This document shows positions 55,075-63,297 of a DNA stretch of 64,000 nucleotides, piece by piece. Under the pieces are notes generated by a model. The model had not been told where the DNA came from, did no database searches, and saw nothing but the letters and a program-made list of their open reading frames with translations. This DNA is from Xenophilus aerolatus (GTDB lineage Bacteria; Pseudomonadota; Gammaproteobacteria; Burkholderiales; Burkholderiaceae_C). The position numbers and the translations under genes are program-made. The stretch is from positions 124,001 through 188,000 of the forward strand of contig QAIB01000004.1 in assembly GCA_030418545.1 (NCBI GenBank), given 5' to 3'. Within the stretch, counting starts at the first letter, position 1, and each line of letters starts with the position of its first letter.

Positions 55075-56252
55075 CAGGTGCCCACCTTCGCCGGTGCGGC
55101 CGGCGTGCCCGGAGCGGCCGGCGCGGCCGTGCCCGCGGTCTGCGGCGGCGGGTCCCACGGCATCGGCACGCCGAAGAACAGCGGCTCGAAGCCCTTCCAG
55201 CTCAGCACGTCGACGGTGTCGCCCAGCTGCGGATAGCGCGTGGAATACACGCGGCGCAGCGCTTCCTTGGTGGGCTCGTCGAGCTGCTGGTTGACGGTGA
55301 CGTTCTCGCCGTACTTGCGCAGCATGACCTGGATCAGGCCGACCTTCAGCTGCGGCGTGAGGCCCTCGAAGGAGCGTTGCATGTTCTCGACCACCACCGG
55401 GTCGGGCACGCCGTTGGGGATGCAGCGCCAGTAGGGCGTGTTGGTCGCCTTGCCCATCAGCTCGAGCACGCTCAGGTCGACCAGCGTGCGGATCGCCGAG
55501 TGGCGGCCCTGCAGGTACTTGCCCTCGAGCTTGAAGCCGAAGGAGTCGCCGTAGAAGCCCAGGCTGGCGTTGTCCTCGGCGCTGAAGTTCAGCACCTTGA
55601 TGACGTTCGAGGCCTGGATGCGCGGCACCATCTGCTGCGTGCTGAAGCTCACCAGGTTCAGGTCGAGCGCGAGGGCCGAGAGAATGGCGGTGCGCTTGAA
55701 GTCGGCGCCGATGTTGGTCTCGCCCTTGCCCTTGCCGAAGTCGACGCTGGCCGAGTTGGAGCGGCCCGCGCCCGAAAGCGCACGGTCGAACTCGGTGAGC
55801 GCGCCGGTGATCAGGAAGTCGGGCATGGTCACGCCGAACTTCGCGCCCAGCTGCGCCTGCGAGATCAGGTAGTCGGGGTGGTAGGGCACGTACACGATGC
55901 GCGCCCCGATGCGGTTGACCGCCGTGCGGACCATCTCGGTGATGTCGCCCGGGATCTCCGAACCCACCAGCGGGTTCGACAGGTTGGTGGCGTCGAGGAT
56001 GTTGCGCGTCTGCATGTAGACCACCGGGTCGCCATCCTTGTAGATGTCGAGCATGTGGCCGAAGCGCCCGAGCGAGACGGCGTAACTGCTGAGGTTCGCC
56101 GTGGGCAGCTGCTTGGCGGCCTCGCGTTCGGCCAGCAGCTTGTCGGCATCGTTGAGGGCGTTCTCGGTGGTGGCGCAGCCGGCCAGGAGGGCGGCCGTGG
56201 CGGCCAGGGCGAGCGCCCCGCGCCGCACGCGTGAAGAGGTGTGCGATGTCAT
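55074..56252 (-). CDS. CsgG/HfaB-family outer-membrane secretion lipoprotein
   Basis: 392 residues. Signal peptide with lipobox LAGC (Cys26). The body has the CsgG fold: VSLGRFGHMLDIY, PDFLITGALTEFDRAL, DFGKGKGETNIGADFKRTAILSALALDLNLVSF and DLSVLELMGKATNTPYW. It is longer than E. coli CsgG (about 277) and matches Caulobacter HfaB in size. CsgG/HfaB proteins form the nonameric pore exporting unfolded amyloid or holdfast-anchor subunits. This gene defines the locus as a secretion system. Confidence 0.85.
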   Translation of the reverse strand: MTSHTSSRVRRGALALAATAALLAGCATTENALNDADKLLAEREAAKQLPTANLSSYAVSLGRFGHMLDIYKDGDPVVYMQTRNILDATNLSNPLVGSEIPGDITEMVRTAVNRIGARIVYVPYHPDYLISQAQLGAKFGVTMPDFLITGALTEFDRALSGAGRSNSASVDFGKGKGETNIGADFKRTAILSALALDLNLVSFSTQQMVPRIQASNVIKVLNFSAEDNASLGFYGDSFGFKLEGKYLQGRHSAIRTLVDLSVLELMGKATNTPYWRCIPNGVPDPVVVENMQRSFEGLTPQLKVGLIQVMLRKYGENVTVNQQLDEPTKEALRRVYSTRYPQLGDTVDVLSWKGFEPLFFGVPMPWDPPPQTAGTAAPAAPGTPAAPAKVGT

Positions 56253-56340
56253 TCGGTCAACCGGACAGGGAGTTGTTGTTCATGCGGGGCCGCATCACTC
56301 GGCCCCGGTTCGCCGGACGCTGCCATGCAGCGCAGCACGG

Positions 56341-56760
56341 TCACTTGCCGTTGTTCAGGACCGTGATGTTCTCCACCCCCTTGCCGTCGACGAACAGCGT
56401 CACGTTGCCACTCACGTTGCCCTGAATGGTCGGGCTCGCAATGCGCAGCTGGCCGTCGGCCCCCTGCGACACGTTGCTGTAGTCGGTGCGGATGACCAGG
56501 TTGGTCTGGTTGGCCGGCAGCTTGAGCGTGCCGTCCGGCTGCACCAGCGCCTGCTGGTCCACCACCTTGTTCTGCTCCAGCGCGCGCGCCACGCGTGCGC
56601 GGGCCGTCACGCCCGGGGTCACGCCGTCGATGAGCTTGACGCCCGCGTCCTTGTTGTCCCGGTAGGCCCCGAGGGCCTCGCCGTAGTTGATGAGCTGGGC
56701 CGACGCCGCCCCCGACGCGAGCAGCGCCAGCGCACCGATGAGGTGTGTCGTCTTCGTCAT
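56341..56760 (-). CDS. HfaA-sized exported protein
   Basis: 139 residues. Signal peptide 1-21 (GAASAQ), then NYGEALGAYRDNKDAGV and a helix-prone basic stretch; the C-terminal half is beta-rich (LVIRTDYSNVSQGADGQLRIA, GNVSGNVTLFVDG, ENITVLNNGK). Size and position beside the HfaB-like gene recall Caulobacter HfaA. The ending ITVLN resembles the VTVLN at the end of the giant protein upstream. AAGGAG lies before the ATG. The HfaA relation is a hypothesis. Confidence 0.65.
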   Translation of the reverse strand: MTKTTHLIGALALLASGAASAQLINYGEALGAYRDNKDAGVKLIDGVTPGVTARARVARALEQNKVVDQQALVQPDGTLKLPANQTNLVIRTDYSNVSQGADGQLRIASPTIQGNVSGNVTLFVDGKGVENITVLNNGK

Positions 56761-56792
56761 GATTCGCTCCTTCCGCGCGGCCTCGGCCGTCC

Positions 56793-59700
56793 TCACATGT
56801 TCAGCACCGTCACGGCCGGTCCGACCGTCACGCTGCGGTTGACCACGCCGGTCGACGGCAGCGTCACGGTGTAGCCCGCGTTCGCTGCCCAGGGCGTGTT
56901 GCCCGTCACCCCGGCTGCCCCGGCGAGCGCGCCACCCGTGGTGCGCACGCTGCCCGTGGTCATGCCGACGCCGGCCGTGGACTGGTTGCCCACGATGGCG
57001 ACCGTGCCGGTGATGACGCCGCGGTTGATGACGGAGTTGCTCGTGCCGCCTGCCATCGCCGAACCGCGGTTCCCGCTGATCACGATGTTGCCGGCCATGA
57101 GCCCATGGTTGACGACGGAGTTGACCGTGCCGCCCTGTAGGCTGGAGCCTTGGTTGCCCAGGATGGCCACCCGGCCCGTGAGCGTGCCGCGGTTGTCGAC
57201 GCTGTTCACCGTGCCGCCCCCGCGTGCCTCGCCCCGGTTGCCGATGATCGCGATGTTGGCGCTCATCAGGTTGCCGCTGCCCCGGTTGTGCACGCTGTTG
57301 ACCGTGCCGCCGCCGCGCGCCGACCCGGTGTTGCCCGCGATGGTGATGCTGCCGGCGCCGATGCGGCCCTGGTTGATCACGCTGTTGACGGTGCCCCCGC
57401 CCTGCGTCGTTCCCTGGTTGCCCAGCACCGTGATCTGGCCGCCGGCGATGGTGCCGCCGTTGACCACACTGTTGGCCACGCCGCCGCCCTGCACGCTGCC
57501 GCGGTTGCCCATGATGGCGATGCGGCTGCTGCCGATGGTGCCGCTGTTGTCCACCGAGTTGATGCTGCCCTTGTGCGCGCTGCCCTGGTTGCCGGTGATC
57601 GCCACCTGCGAGCCGGCGATGCGGCCGTTGCTGCGGTTGCGCAGGCTGGCGGCGCTGGCGTCCTCGCCGTCGGCCTGCGCGCCGCTGCGCTGGTTGCCGG
57701 TGATGGCCACCTGCGAGCCGCTCGTGCGGCCCTCGTTGAAGAAGCTGTTGGCCACGGCCGTCTTGCCGTCAGGCGTGCTCACGTCGGCCGCCGTGTTGCC
57801 GCTGAGGGTGGTGGGTGTGCCTTCGGTGGTGGCGCCCTCGCCGACCATCACGCTGTTGGCCAGCGCGACGCCCTTCTCGGCGCGCACGTTGTCGGCGGTG
57901 TTGCCCAGCAGTTGCATGCTGCTCGCGCGCAGGGCGCCGAGCACCTGCACCGCATTGGCGCTGGCGGCCCCCACGCCCTTGCCCATCACGGCGTGGCCGG
58001 CGATCGTGCCTTCCTTGCCTTCGCTCTTCACGTTGCTGGCGCGGTTGTCGGCCAGCGTGACGGGGCTGCCCTGCACCTCGCCCTGGCCGTTGACCGCCAG
58101 CGCGTTGGCGTTGATGCGGCCGCCGTCGGCGTTGAGCGCCTGCGCGCGGTTGCCCCGCACCGTCACCGGCGAGCCCGACAGGCGCACGCCGTTCTCGCCC
58201 TCGAGGTAGACGCCGTTGGCCACCAGGATGCCGTTCTTCGCATCGCCGATGCCGGCCACCTGGCCGTAGCTGCCGCCGGTGCGCACGTCGCTGGCCGTGT
58301 TGTCGGTGATCGTCACCGGGCTGCCCGACACGCTCGCGTCGCGGTAGCCCGCCAGCGCGTTGACCAGGGCCGTGCCGCCGATCGCGGCCACCTGCGTGGC
58401 GCGGTTGTCGCGCAGCGTGAGGGGCGAGCCGCTGTCGACCCGCGTGTTCTCGTACAGCACGACCGCGTTGGTGGCGGCGCGCGCCACGCTGCGTTCGCTG
58501 AAGGCGTTGCCCGGGCCGGCCATGGAACTGGCGCCGGTGGACACCTGGGAGGCGGTGTTGCCCGACAGCTGCGTGGTGGCCGACAGGCGCGAGCCGGCGC
58601 CCTCGCCCTTCTCGACGCTCACGCTGTTGGCGACCAGCTTGCCGCCCTGCGCCGACAGCTCGCGCGCGGTGTTGTCGCGCAGGCTCACGCTGCCCGCGTC
58701 GACGGTGGAGCCGAACACGCCCAGGCTGTTGGCCAGCGCCATCGCGTTCTGCTTGGACGAGAAGAGCAGGCCCCCCGCGGCACTGCCCGAGAAGCCGTTG
58801 GCACGCACGTTCTCGGCCGTGTTGCCGGCGAGGTCGAGGCGCCCGTTGCGCACCGTGCCTTCGCTCAGCAGCGCGCTGTTGGCGGCCGCGAGACCGCCCG
58901 AGCCCTGCACGCCGCGGGCCGTGTTGTTGCTGAGCGTGACCGGCGTGTTGTCCAGCGTGGCCTGGCTGTCCAGCGCCACGCTGTTGGCCAGCGCGCGGCC
59001 GTTGCGCTCGAACTCGCCGACGAAGCCGCCGCCGATGGTGGCGCGGCCGCCGGCCGTGTTGACGTCGGTGGCGCGGTTGTCGGTCAGCGTGATGTTGCTG
59101 CTGCGGGTGGTCGCGTTCTGCAGCCAGATGCTGTTGGCCGCGGCGGCGCCGCCCACCGCCTGCACCTGGTCGGCCTGGTTGCCCGACAGCGTGTGGCGCG
59201 TGGCGCCCTGCAGCTGTCCGCCCTGCACCGAGATGCTGTTGGCCAGCGCCGCAGCGGACATCTGCACGTCGGCCAGCGCGCCCTTGAGGATGGAACCGCT
59301 GCCGCCGCTGGCTTCGACGCGGCCGGCCTTGTTGTTCGACAGCTGCGCCTGGTACTGGCGCAGGTCGCCGCCCTGGTAGTCGGCGAGGTTCACAGTGTTG
59401 GCCAGGGCGCTGCCGCCCAGGGCACTCATGCCGTCGACCTCGTTGCCCTGCTGCGTGATGCGCGCGCCCTGGAGCTGGCTGCCGGCCGCCGTGACCGCAT
59501 TGGCCGCAGCGACGCCGGTGAGGTCGGCCTGGGCCACCGCGCCCCAGCCCGCGCCGCCGGATCCGCCGCCGGCGCGCACGTTGCGCGCCGTGTTGCGCAC
59601 CTGCTGCGTCTGCAGGTCCTCGACCTTGCTTCGCGCGAGCGTGGTGGCGTTGGCGATGGCCGCGCCGCCGAGCGAGGCAATGCCCTCGGCGGTGTTGTTC

Positions 59701-60293
59701 ATGACGTCGATGCGCGCCCGGCGCACGTCGGTCTCGTCGCTCAGCAGCCCGTTGGCCGTGGCACGGCCCGGCAGCTGCAGCGAGCCGGCGCCGAGCAGCA
59801 CGGAGGCCTTGGCCCCGTGCGCCTCGATGCGCCCGGCCTGGTTGTTCTGGATGTTGACGACGCTGTCCGTGAGCGGGCGTCGGCCCGCGCCGCCGGAGAT
59901 GAGCGCCGTGTTGGCCGTGGCCGCGCCGCCGATGGCAGTGACGAAGCCGGTGACCTGGTTCTGCAGCACGTTGAGCTGCGAGTTGTTCACGTCGAGCGCG
60001 GACAGGCCCACGGTGTTGGCCTGCGCCGTCGCGATGAGGTCGAGCGAGGCGCCCAGCCCCGCACCCACCGTGGCCTTGCCGCCGCCGGCCGTCACTTCGG
60101 CGTTCGCCTTGTTGCCGGTCGCGCGCGCGGCGCTGTTGCCCTTGAGCTCGGTGCCGGGCCGCTGCGTGACCCAGCCCAGGCCGTGCAGCACGCTCTCCTG
60201 CGCACCTGCGATCGGCGCCATGAGCAGCGAAGTGCCACCGCACAGTGCGGCGATGAGGGCAACGGTGTTCTTTCGTCGAAGGGACTGGGTCAC
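56793..60293 (-). CDS. giant secreted repeat protein (HfaD/curlin-like)
   Basis: 1166 residues. Signal peptide 1-31 (APIAGAQ). Zone A (about 85-858) is built of about 20 degenerate repeats of 30-45 residues with the core LSGNxAxxVxAxGGxAxANSV. Zone B (about 859-1125) has about nine tighter 27-35-residue repeats of the form IAIxGNxGSAxGGGTVNSVxNxG. The tail ends SVTVGPAVTVLNM. Cysteine is almost absent, and there is no autotransporter barrel, two-partner-secretion domain or sortase signal. A stacked beta-solenoid or amyloid fold exported through the CsgG-like pore is the best reading. Confidence 0.75.
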   Translation of the reverse strand: MTQSLRRKNTVALIAALCGGTSLLMAPIAGAQESVLHGLGWVTQRPGTELKGNSAARATGNKANAEVTAGGGKATVGAGLGASLDLIATAQANTVGLSALDVNNSQLNVLQNQVTGFVTAIGGAATANTALISGGAGRRPLTDSVVNIQNNQAGRIEAHGAKASVLLGAGSLQLPGRATANGLLSDETDVRRARIDVMNNTAEGIASLGGAAIANATTLARSKVEDLQTQQVRNTARNVRAGGGSGGAGWGAVAQADLTGVAAANAVTAAGSQLQGARITQQGNEVDGMSALGGSALANTVNLADYQGGDLRQYQAQLSNNKAGRVEASGGSGSILKGALADVQMSAAALANSISVQGGQLQGATRHTLSGNQADQVQAVGGAAAANSIWLQNATTRSSNITLTDNRATDVNTAGGRATIGGGFVGEFERNGRALANSVALDSQATLDNTPVTLSNNTARGVQGSGGLAAANSALLSEGTVRNGRLDLAGNTAENVRANGFSGSAAGGLLFSSKQNAMALANSLGVFGSTVDAGSVSLRDNTARELSAQGGKLVANSVSVEKGEGAGSRLSATTQLSGNTASQVSTGASSMAGPGNAFSERSVARAATNAVVLYENTRVDSGSPLTLRDNRATQVAAIGGTALVNALAGYRDASVSGSPVTITDNTASDVRTGGSYGQVAGIGDAKNGILVANGVYLEGENGVRLSGSPVTVRGNRAQALNADGGRINANALAVNGQGEVQGSPVTLADNRASNVKSEGKEGTIAGHAVMGKGVGAASANAVQVLGALRASSMQLLGNTADNVRAEKGVALANSVMVGEGATTEGTPTTLSGNTAADVSTPDGKTAVANSFFNEGRTSGSQVAITGNQRSGAQADGEDASAASLRNRSNGRIAGSQVAITGNQGSAHKGSINSVDNSGTIGSSRIAIMGNRGSVQGGGVANSVVNGGTIAGGQITVLGNQGTTQGGGTVNSVINQGRIGAGSITIAGNTGSARGGGTVNSVHNRGSGNLMSANIAIIGNRGEARGGGTVNSVDNRGTLTGRVAILGNQGSSLQGGTVNSVVNHGLMAGNIVISGNRGSAMAGGTSNSVINRGVITGTVAIVGNQSTAGVGMTTGSVRTTGGALAGAAGVTGNTPWAANAGYTVTLPSTGVVNRSVTVGPAVTVLNM

Positions 60294-60384
60294 AGCGGTC
60301 TCCGTGGGTCAGGACGGGTGATGGGGCTCACCGCGTCCACAGCGGCCGGCGCGCAGGCGGCACCGGCACCGGTCGATGCGGGCG

Positions 60385-60403
60385 GGCGCGCAGGCTGCGC
60401 GCC
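60385..60403 (-). terminator. hairpin between small and giant subunit genes
   Basis: On the minus strand GGCGCGCAG-C-CTGCGCGCC folds 19 nt after the stop of the 122-residue gene and 92 nt before the giant gene. There is no T-run. Such a hairpin could act as a partial terminator or RNA stabiliser, so that the small subunit is made in excess, as between subunit genes in other fibre operons. Confidence 0.4.
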
Positions 60404-60421
60404 GCCGCGGGCCGGTCGCGC

Positions 60422-60790
60422 TCAGTTGATGTTGACGCTGTTGACGTTGGCGGTGCCGCCGATGGCCTTGACGTTGGTGGCTTCGTTGCCGCTGATGGTG
60501 ATGTCGCTGTCCTTGACCTTCGAGCCGGTGATGTTCACGGTGTTGACGTTGGCCATGCCGGTCATGCTGACGTTGGCGCCCACCTTCAGCACGCCCGCTT
60601 CGCCGCCTCCGGCCAGCACGTCGCGCGCCTTGTTGTTGCTCACGGTGATGCGGGTGTTGGTGACTTCGGAGCCCAGCGAGCCGTTGGCCTTGCCCACGCC
60701 GGGGATGCTGATGGCACCGCTTTGCGCGAAGGCGGCGCTCGAGAAGGCGGCGACGAGCGCAACGGCGCCGGCTGCAACGATTTTCTTCAT
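60422..60790 (-). CDS. small exported repeat protein, candidate major fibre subunit
   Basis: 122 residues. Signal peptide 1-22 (AAFAQ) and a mature part of 100 residues with two repeats: TRITVSNNKARDVLAGGG... ending ANVNTVNI, and SDITISGNEATNVKAIGGTANVNSVNIN. No cysteine. Small size, Asn/Gly/Ser/Thr/Val composition and paired repeats resemble curlin subunits. It is the first gene of the operon, with a strong AGGAG site, followed by a hairpin; both fit a high-level major subunit. The family is not one I can name. Confidence 0.72.
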   Translation of the reverse strand: MKKIVAAGAVALVAAFSSAAFAQSGAISIPGVGKANGSLGSEVTNTRITVSNNKARDVLAGGGEAGVLKVGANVSMTGMANVNTVNITGSKVKDSDITISGNEATNVKAIGGTANVNSVNIN

Positions 60791-61283
60791 GTGTTCACTC
60801 CTGGTAGATGCGAAAGATGGAAGGTGTTGAAGCGCGGTCCGATGCGGACCACGGGGCGCAATCTACCGATGCAAAGTGACATGCCTTGTCTTATTTGTAA
60901 GTCGCTGTTGAGGTCACGCCTGCTTACGAAATCGCGTGTGCGCTGAGCCGATGCGTGAAATTTCTCGCACTTCTTCATGCATGCATCGGAACTTTCAGCG
61001 AGCGCTCACACATGGTTTGCGAGCGATTTCGGACCTCATCTTTAATAGGAAGGTCTGCACTTGTACCGCGAGGGAGGCCCGGTGTGGCGGCAAGCTCACA
61101 CCCGAGGCGGCCGGGCCCTGTCAAGCCCATTCGTCGTACATGCAACCGGACGCAAGGCTTCGCGCAGCGCGTATCGAAACATTGATTCACAAACACGCCG
61201 CTTCACTGGCGCTCCCTGTCGGACGGGTCTGACAAGGTGCACGCACTCACTCGCAGACACTCGGGGCCCTCCAAGCCACGACC
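60791..61283. other. 493-bp divergent intergenic region, AT-richer
   Basis: Separates the curli-like operon (minus strand) from the lipoprotein gene (plus strand), so it should carry both promoters. It is visibly less GC-rich than its surroundings, especially 60875-61060. Seen: GGTCCG-ATG-CGGACC dyad at 60836-60850 in the operon leader, and a long imperfect hairpin at 61074-61119 (AGGCCC...GGGCCCT with inner GGTGTG...CACACC). No confident -35/-10 pair or known regulator box was recognised. Confidence 0.6.
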
Positions 61284-61952
61284 ATGCACTTCATGCGCTT
61301 CAACACCTGCTTCACCGCCCCTGTTTCCTCGTTGCGAATCGCACGCACGGCCGCCCTGCTTGGGGCCTGCGTGGTCGGTGCCGTGGCGCTCTCGGCCTGC
61401 AAGGACGGCACCGGCAATGGCAGTGCGAACGGCATCCGTTTTCCGGACGACGCGCAGATCACGCAGGCGCTGCAGGCCAACTTCGGCGAAGACCCGAACA
61501 ACGCCAAGGCGCGCGAACTGATCCAGGTGCTGGGCGGCGAGAAGGGCCAGCTCGACTACAAGATCCGCCGCGTGATCTGGCGCCAGGGCGCCTTCGAGGC
61601 GCAGTACGACGTGAGCCTGAAGATGGGCCAGCCCGGCGCGGTGAGCCTGCAGAAGCTCTACGCGACCATGGTGCCGAAGGACGAAGCGGCCAAGCTGCCC
61701 GAGCAGACACTTCAGGCCTACGAGGACTGGCTCAAGAACAACGCCGCCACGCTCGAGAAGAGCAACCCGCAGCAGGCGCAGGCGCTGCGCGCCAGCCTCG
61801 AGAGCCTGGGCAAGTGCTACCGCGAGGCCAAGCCCGACGACCGCGTGGCGCTGATGAACGGGCTGGGCGCGCTGATCTCGCCGGCGCGCGAAGGCTGGTA
61901 CGCCGACCGGCTGCAGTCGCCCAGCGTGGAACTGCGCTGCCTGCCGTTGTAG
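61284..61952 (+). CDS. hypothetical lipoprotein
   Basis: 222 residues. Signal peptide with lipobox LSAC (Cys39), a Gly/Asn-rich linker, then a mixed alpha/beta domain: DDAQITQALQANFG, KARELIQVLGG, YKIRRVIWRQGAFEAQYDVSL, and a helical C-terminal half with EDWLKNNAATLEKSNPQQAQALR. Two further cysteines (KCYRE, LRCLPL) may pair. No known family recognised. Divergent from the curli-like operon, so a functional link is possible. An ATG at 61293 is an alternative start. Confidence 0.65.
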   Translation: MHFMRFNTCFTAPVSSLRIARTAALLGACVVGAVALSACKDGTGNGSANGIRFPDDAQITQALQANFGEDPNNAKARELIQVLGGEKGQLDYKIRRVIWRQGAFEAQYDVSLKMGQPGAVSLQKLYATMVPKDEAAKLPEQTLQAYEDWLKNNAATLEKSNPQQAQALRASLESLGKCYREAKPDDRVALMNGLGALISPAREGWYADRLQSPSVELRCLPL

Positions 61953-61977
61953 GGACGGGCGCCGGCCGCGAACGGGA

Positions 61978-63171
61978 TCAGCGCAGCAGGCCGCGCCCGG
62001 CCAGGTTGCGCATCAGCGCGCCGATGCCGAAGTCCCAGCGCGGCGCCTCGTGCGCATGCACGACGCGGTTGACCAGCGCGCCCAGCTCGGGCGCGGCGAT
62101 GGTCACGCGATCGCCCACCACATGCGTGAAGCCCTGGCCGGGGCCGTGGCGGTCCTGCGTCGGCGCGAACATGGTGCCCAGGAAGAGCATCAGCCCGTCG
62201 GGGTAGGCATGGTGCGGGCCGATGGCCTGGGCCGCGAGGTCCAGCGGGTCGCGGCTGATCTTCGCGAGCGAGCTGCTGCCCTCCATCACGAAGCCTTCGG
62301 GGCCCTCGACCTTCAGGGCCACGGTGATGCGGCGCACGTCGTCGATGCCGAAGTGCGCGTCGAACAGCCGCACGAAGGGGCCGATGGCGCAGGAGGCGTT
62401 GTTGTCCTTGGCCTTGCCCAGCAGCAGCGCGCTGCGGCCCTCGATGTCGCGCAGGTTGACGTCGTTGCCCAGCGCGGCACCGACCACGCGGCCGCGGCTG
62501 TCGATGGCGAGCACGACCTCGGGCTCGGGGTTGTTCCACACCGACTTGGCCAGGATGCCGACGTCGGCGCCGGTGCCCACCGCCGCGAGCACCGGCGCCT
62601 TGGTGAAGATCTCCGCGTCGGGCCCGATGCCGACCTCGAGGTACTGCGACCAGGCGTTCTGCGCGATCAGCAGCTCCTTGACCTTGGCCGCCTGCGCCGA
62701 GCCGGGCACGATGCCCGCGAGGTTGTCGCCCAGCACCTGCGAGAGGCCGGTGCGGATCGCCTCCGCCTTGCTCGCATCGCCGCGTGCCTGTTCCTCGATC
62801 ACGCGTTCGAGCAGGCTCGCGACAAAGGTGACGCCGCTCGCCTTGACGGCCTGCAGGTCGCAGGGCGCGAGCAGCCAGGGCTGCGCGTCGTCGCGCGCCG
62901 TGGCGTCGCTGTTGCGCAGCACCTCGGCCAGCGACGCGATGCGCGGCGCCTCGCCGGCGTCCAGCAGGCGCCGCACCGCGGCGGCTGCATCGTCCTGCTC
63001 GAACAGCTCGCTGGCGGTGGGCGCCAGGGCCGACAGCTCGTGCAACGCATCGCCGCGCACCGCCACCAGCACCGGGCCGACGCCGGGTTGCCAGAGCCGC
63101 CCCACGAGCAATGCGCGCTCGGCGTCCTGCGGCAGGCTGTGGATGGGGTCGAGGGGCATGGGCGAGGTCAT
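61978..63171 (-). CDS. fumarylacetoacetate hydrolase family protein
   Basis: 397-residue member of the FAH superfamily, longer than the usual 200-300 because of an N-terminal domain (about 1-130, beginning with the SLPQDAERALLVGRLWQPG region). The catalytic part shows the acidic metal-site strand NPEPEVVLAIDSRGRVVGAALGNDVNLRDIEGRSALLLGKAKDNN, read here in pieces around residues 215-260, and LFLGTMFAPTQDR. Related proteins act on sugar-acid or keto-acid substrates. The substrate is not predictable. ATG at 63171. Confidence 0.8.
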   Translation of the reverse strand: MTSPMPLDPIHSLPQDAERALLVGRLWQPGVGPVLVAVRGDALHELSALAPTASELFEQDDAAAAVRRLLDAGEAPRIASLAEVLRNSDATARDDAQPWLLAPCDLQAVKASGVTFVASLLERVIEEQARGDASKAEAIRTGLSQVLGDNLAGIVPGSAQAAKVKELLIAQNAWSQYLEVGIGPDAEIFTKAPVLAAVGTGADVGILAKSVWNNPEPEVVLAIDSRGRVVGAALGNDVNLRDIEGRSALLLGKAKDNNASCAIGPFVRLFDAHFGIDDVRRITVALKVEGPEGFVMEGSSSLAKISRDPLDLAAQAIGPHHAYPDGLMLFLGTMFAPTQDRHGPGQGFTHVVGDRVTIAAPELGALVNRVVHAHEAPRWDFGIGALMRNLAGRGLLR

Positions 63172-63229
63172 CGGGGTCTCCGTGGCGGATGAGGGCCAGA
63201 GTGTCGCCGCAGCTTCCCCGCCCCGAATC

Positions 63230-63288
63230 ACTATCGAATTGATAGCTGCTTGCGCAGATGGGCCGGGCGCTGCAGGCCGATCTGGTTC
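63230..63288 (+). repeat. GCTATC/GATAGC repeat, full-length copy
   Basis: ACTATCGAATTGATAGCTGC, then TTGCGCAGATGGGCCGGGCG and CTGCAGGCCGATCTGG, in the gap between the FAH-family gene and the cytochrome gene. It differs from the 52108 copy at few positions. Confidence 0.65.
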
Positions 63289-63297
63289 GGAGCTTCG

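Noticed and set aside
56793-60293. Giant protein as a filamentous haemagglutinin, trimeric autotransporter or RTX adhesin
   Set aside because: No two-partner-secretion domain, YadA-type anchor, beta-barrel or calcium-binding nonapeptides are visible, while a CsgG-type exporter is encoded next to it.
57150-60830. A 1226-codon plus-strand frame antisense to the giant repeat protein
   Set aside because: It mirrors the repeats of the real gene, has no signal peptide or domain, and is Val/Ala/His/Arg-rich as expected of a shadow frame; the minus frame has a clean signal peptide and operon context.
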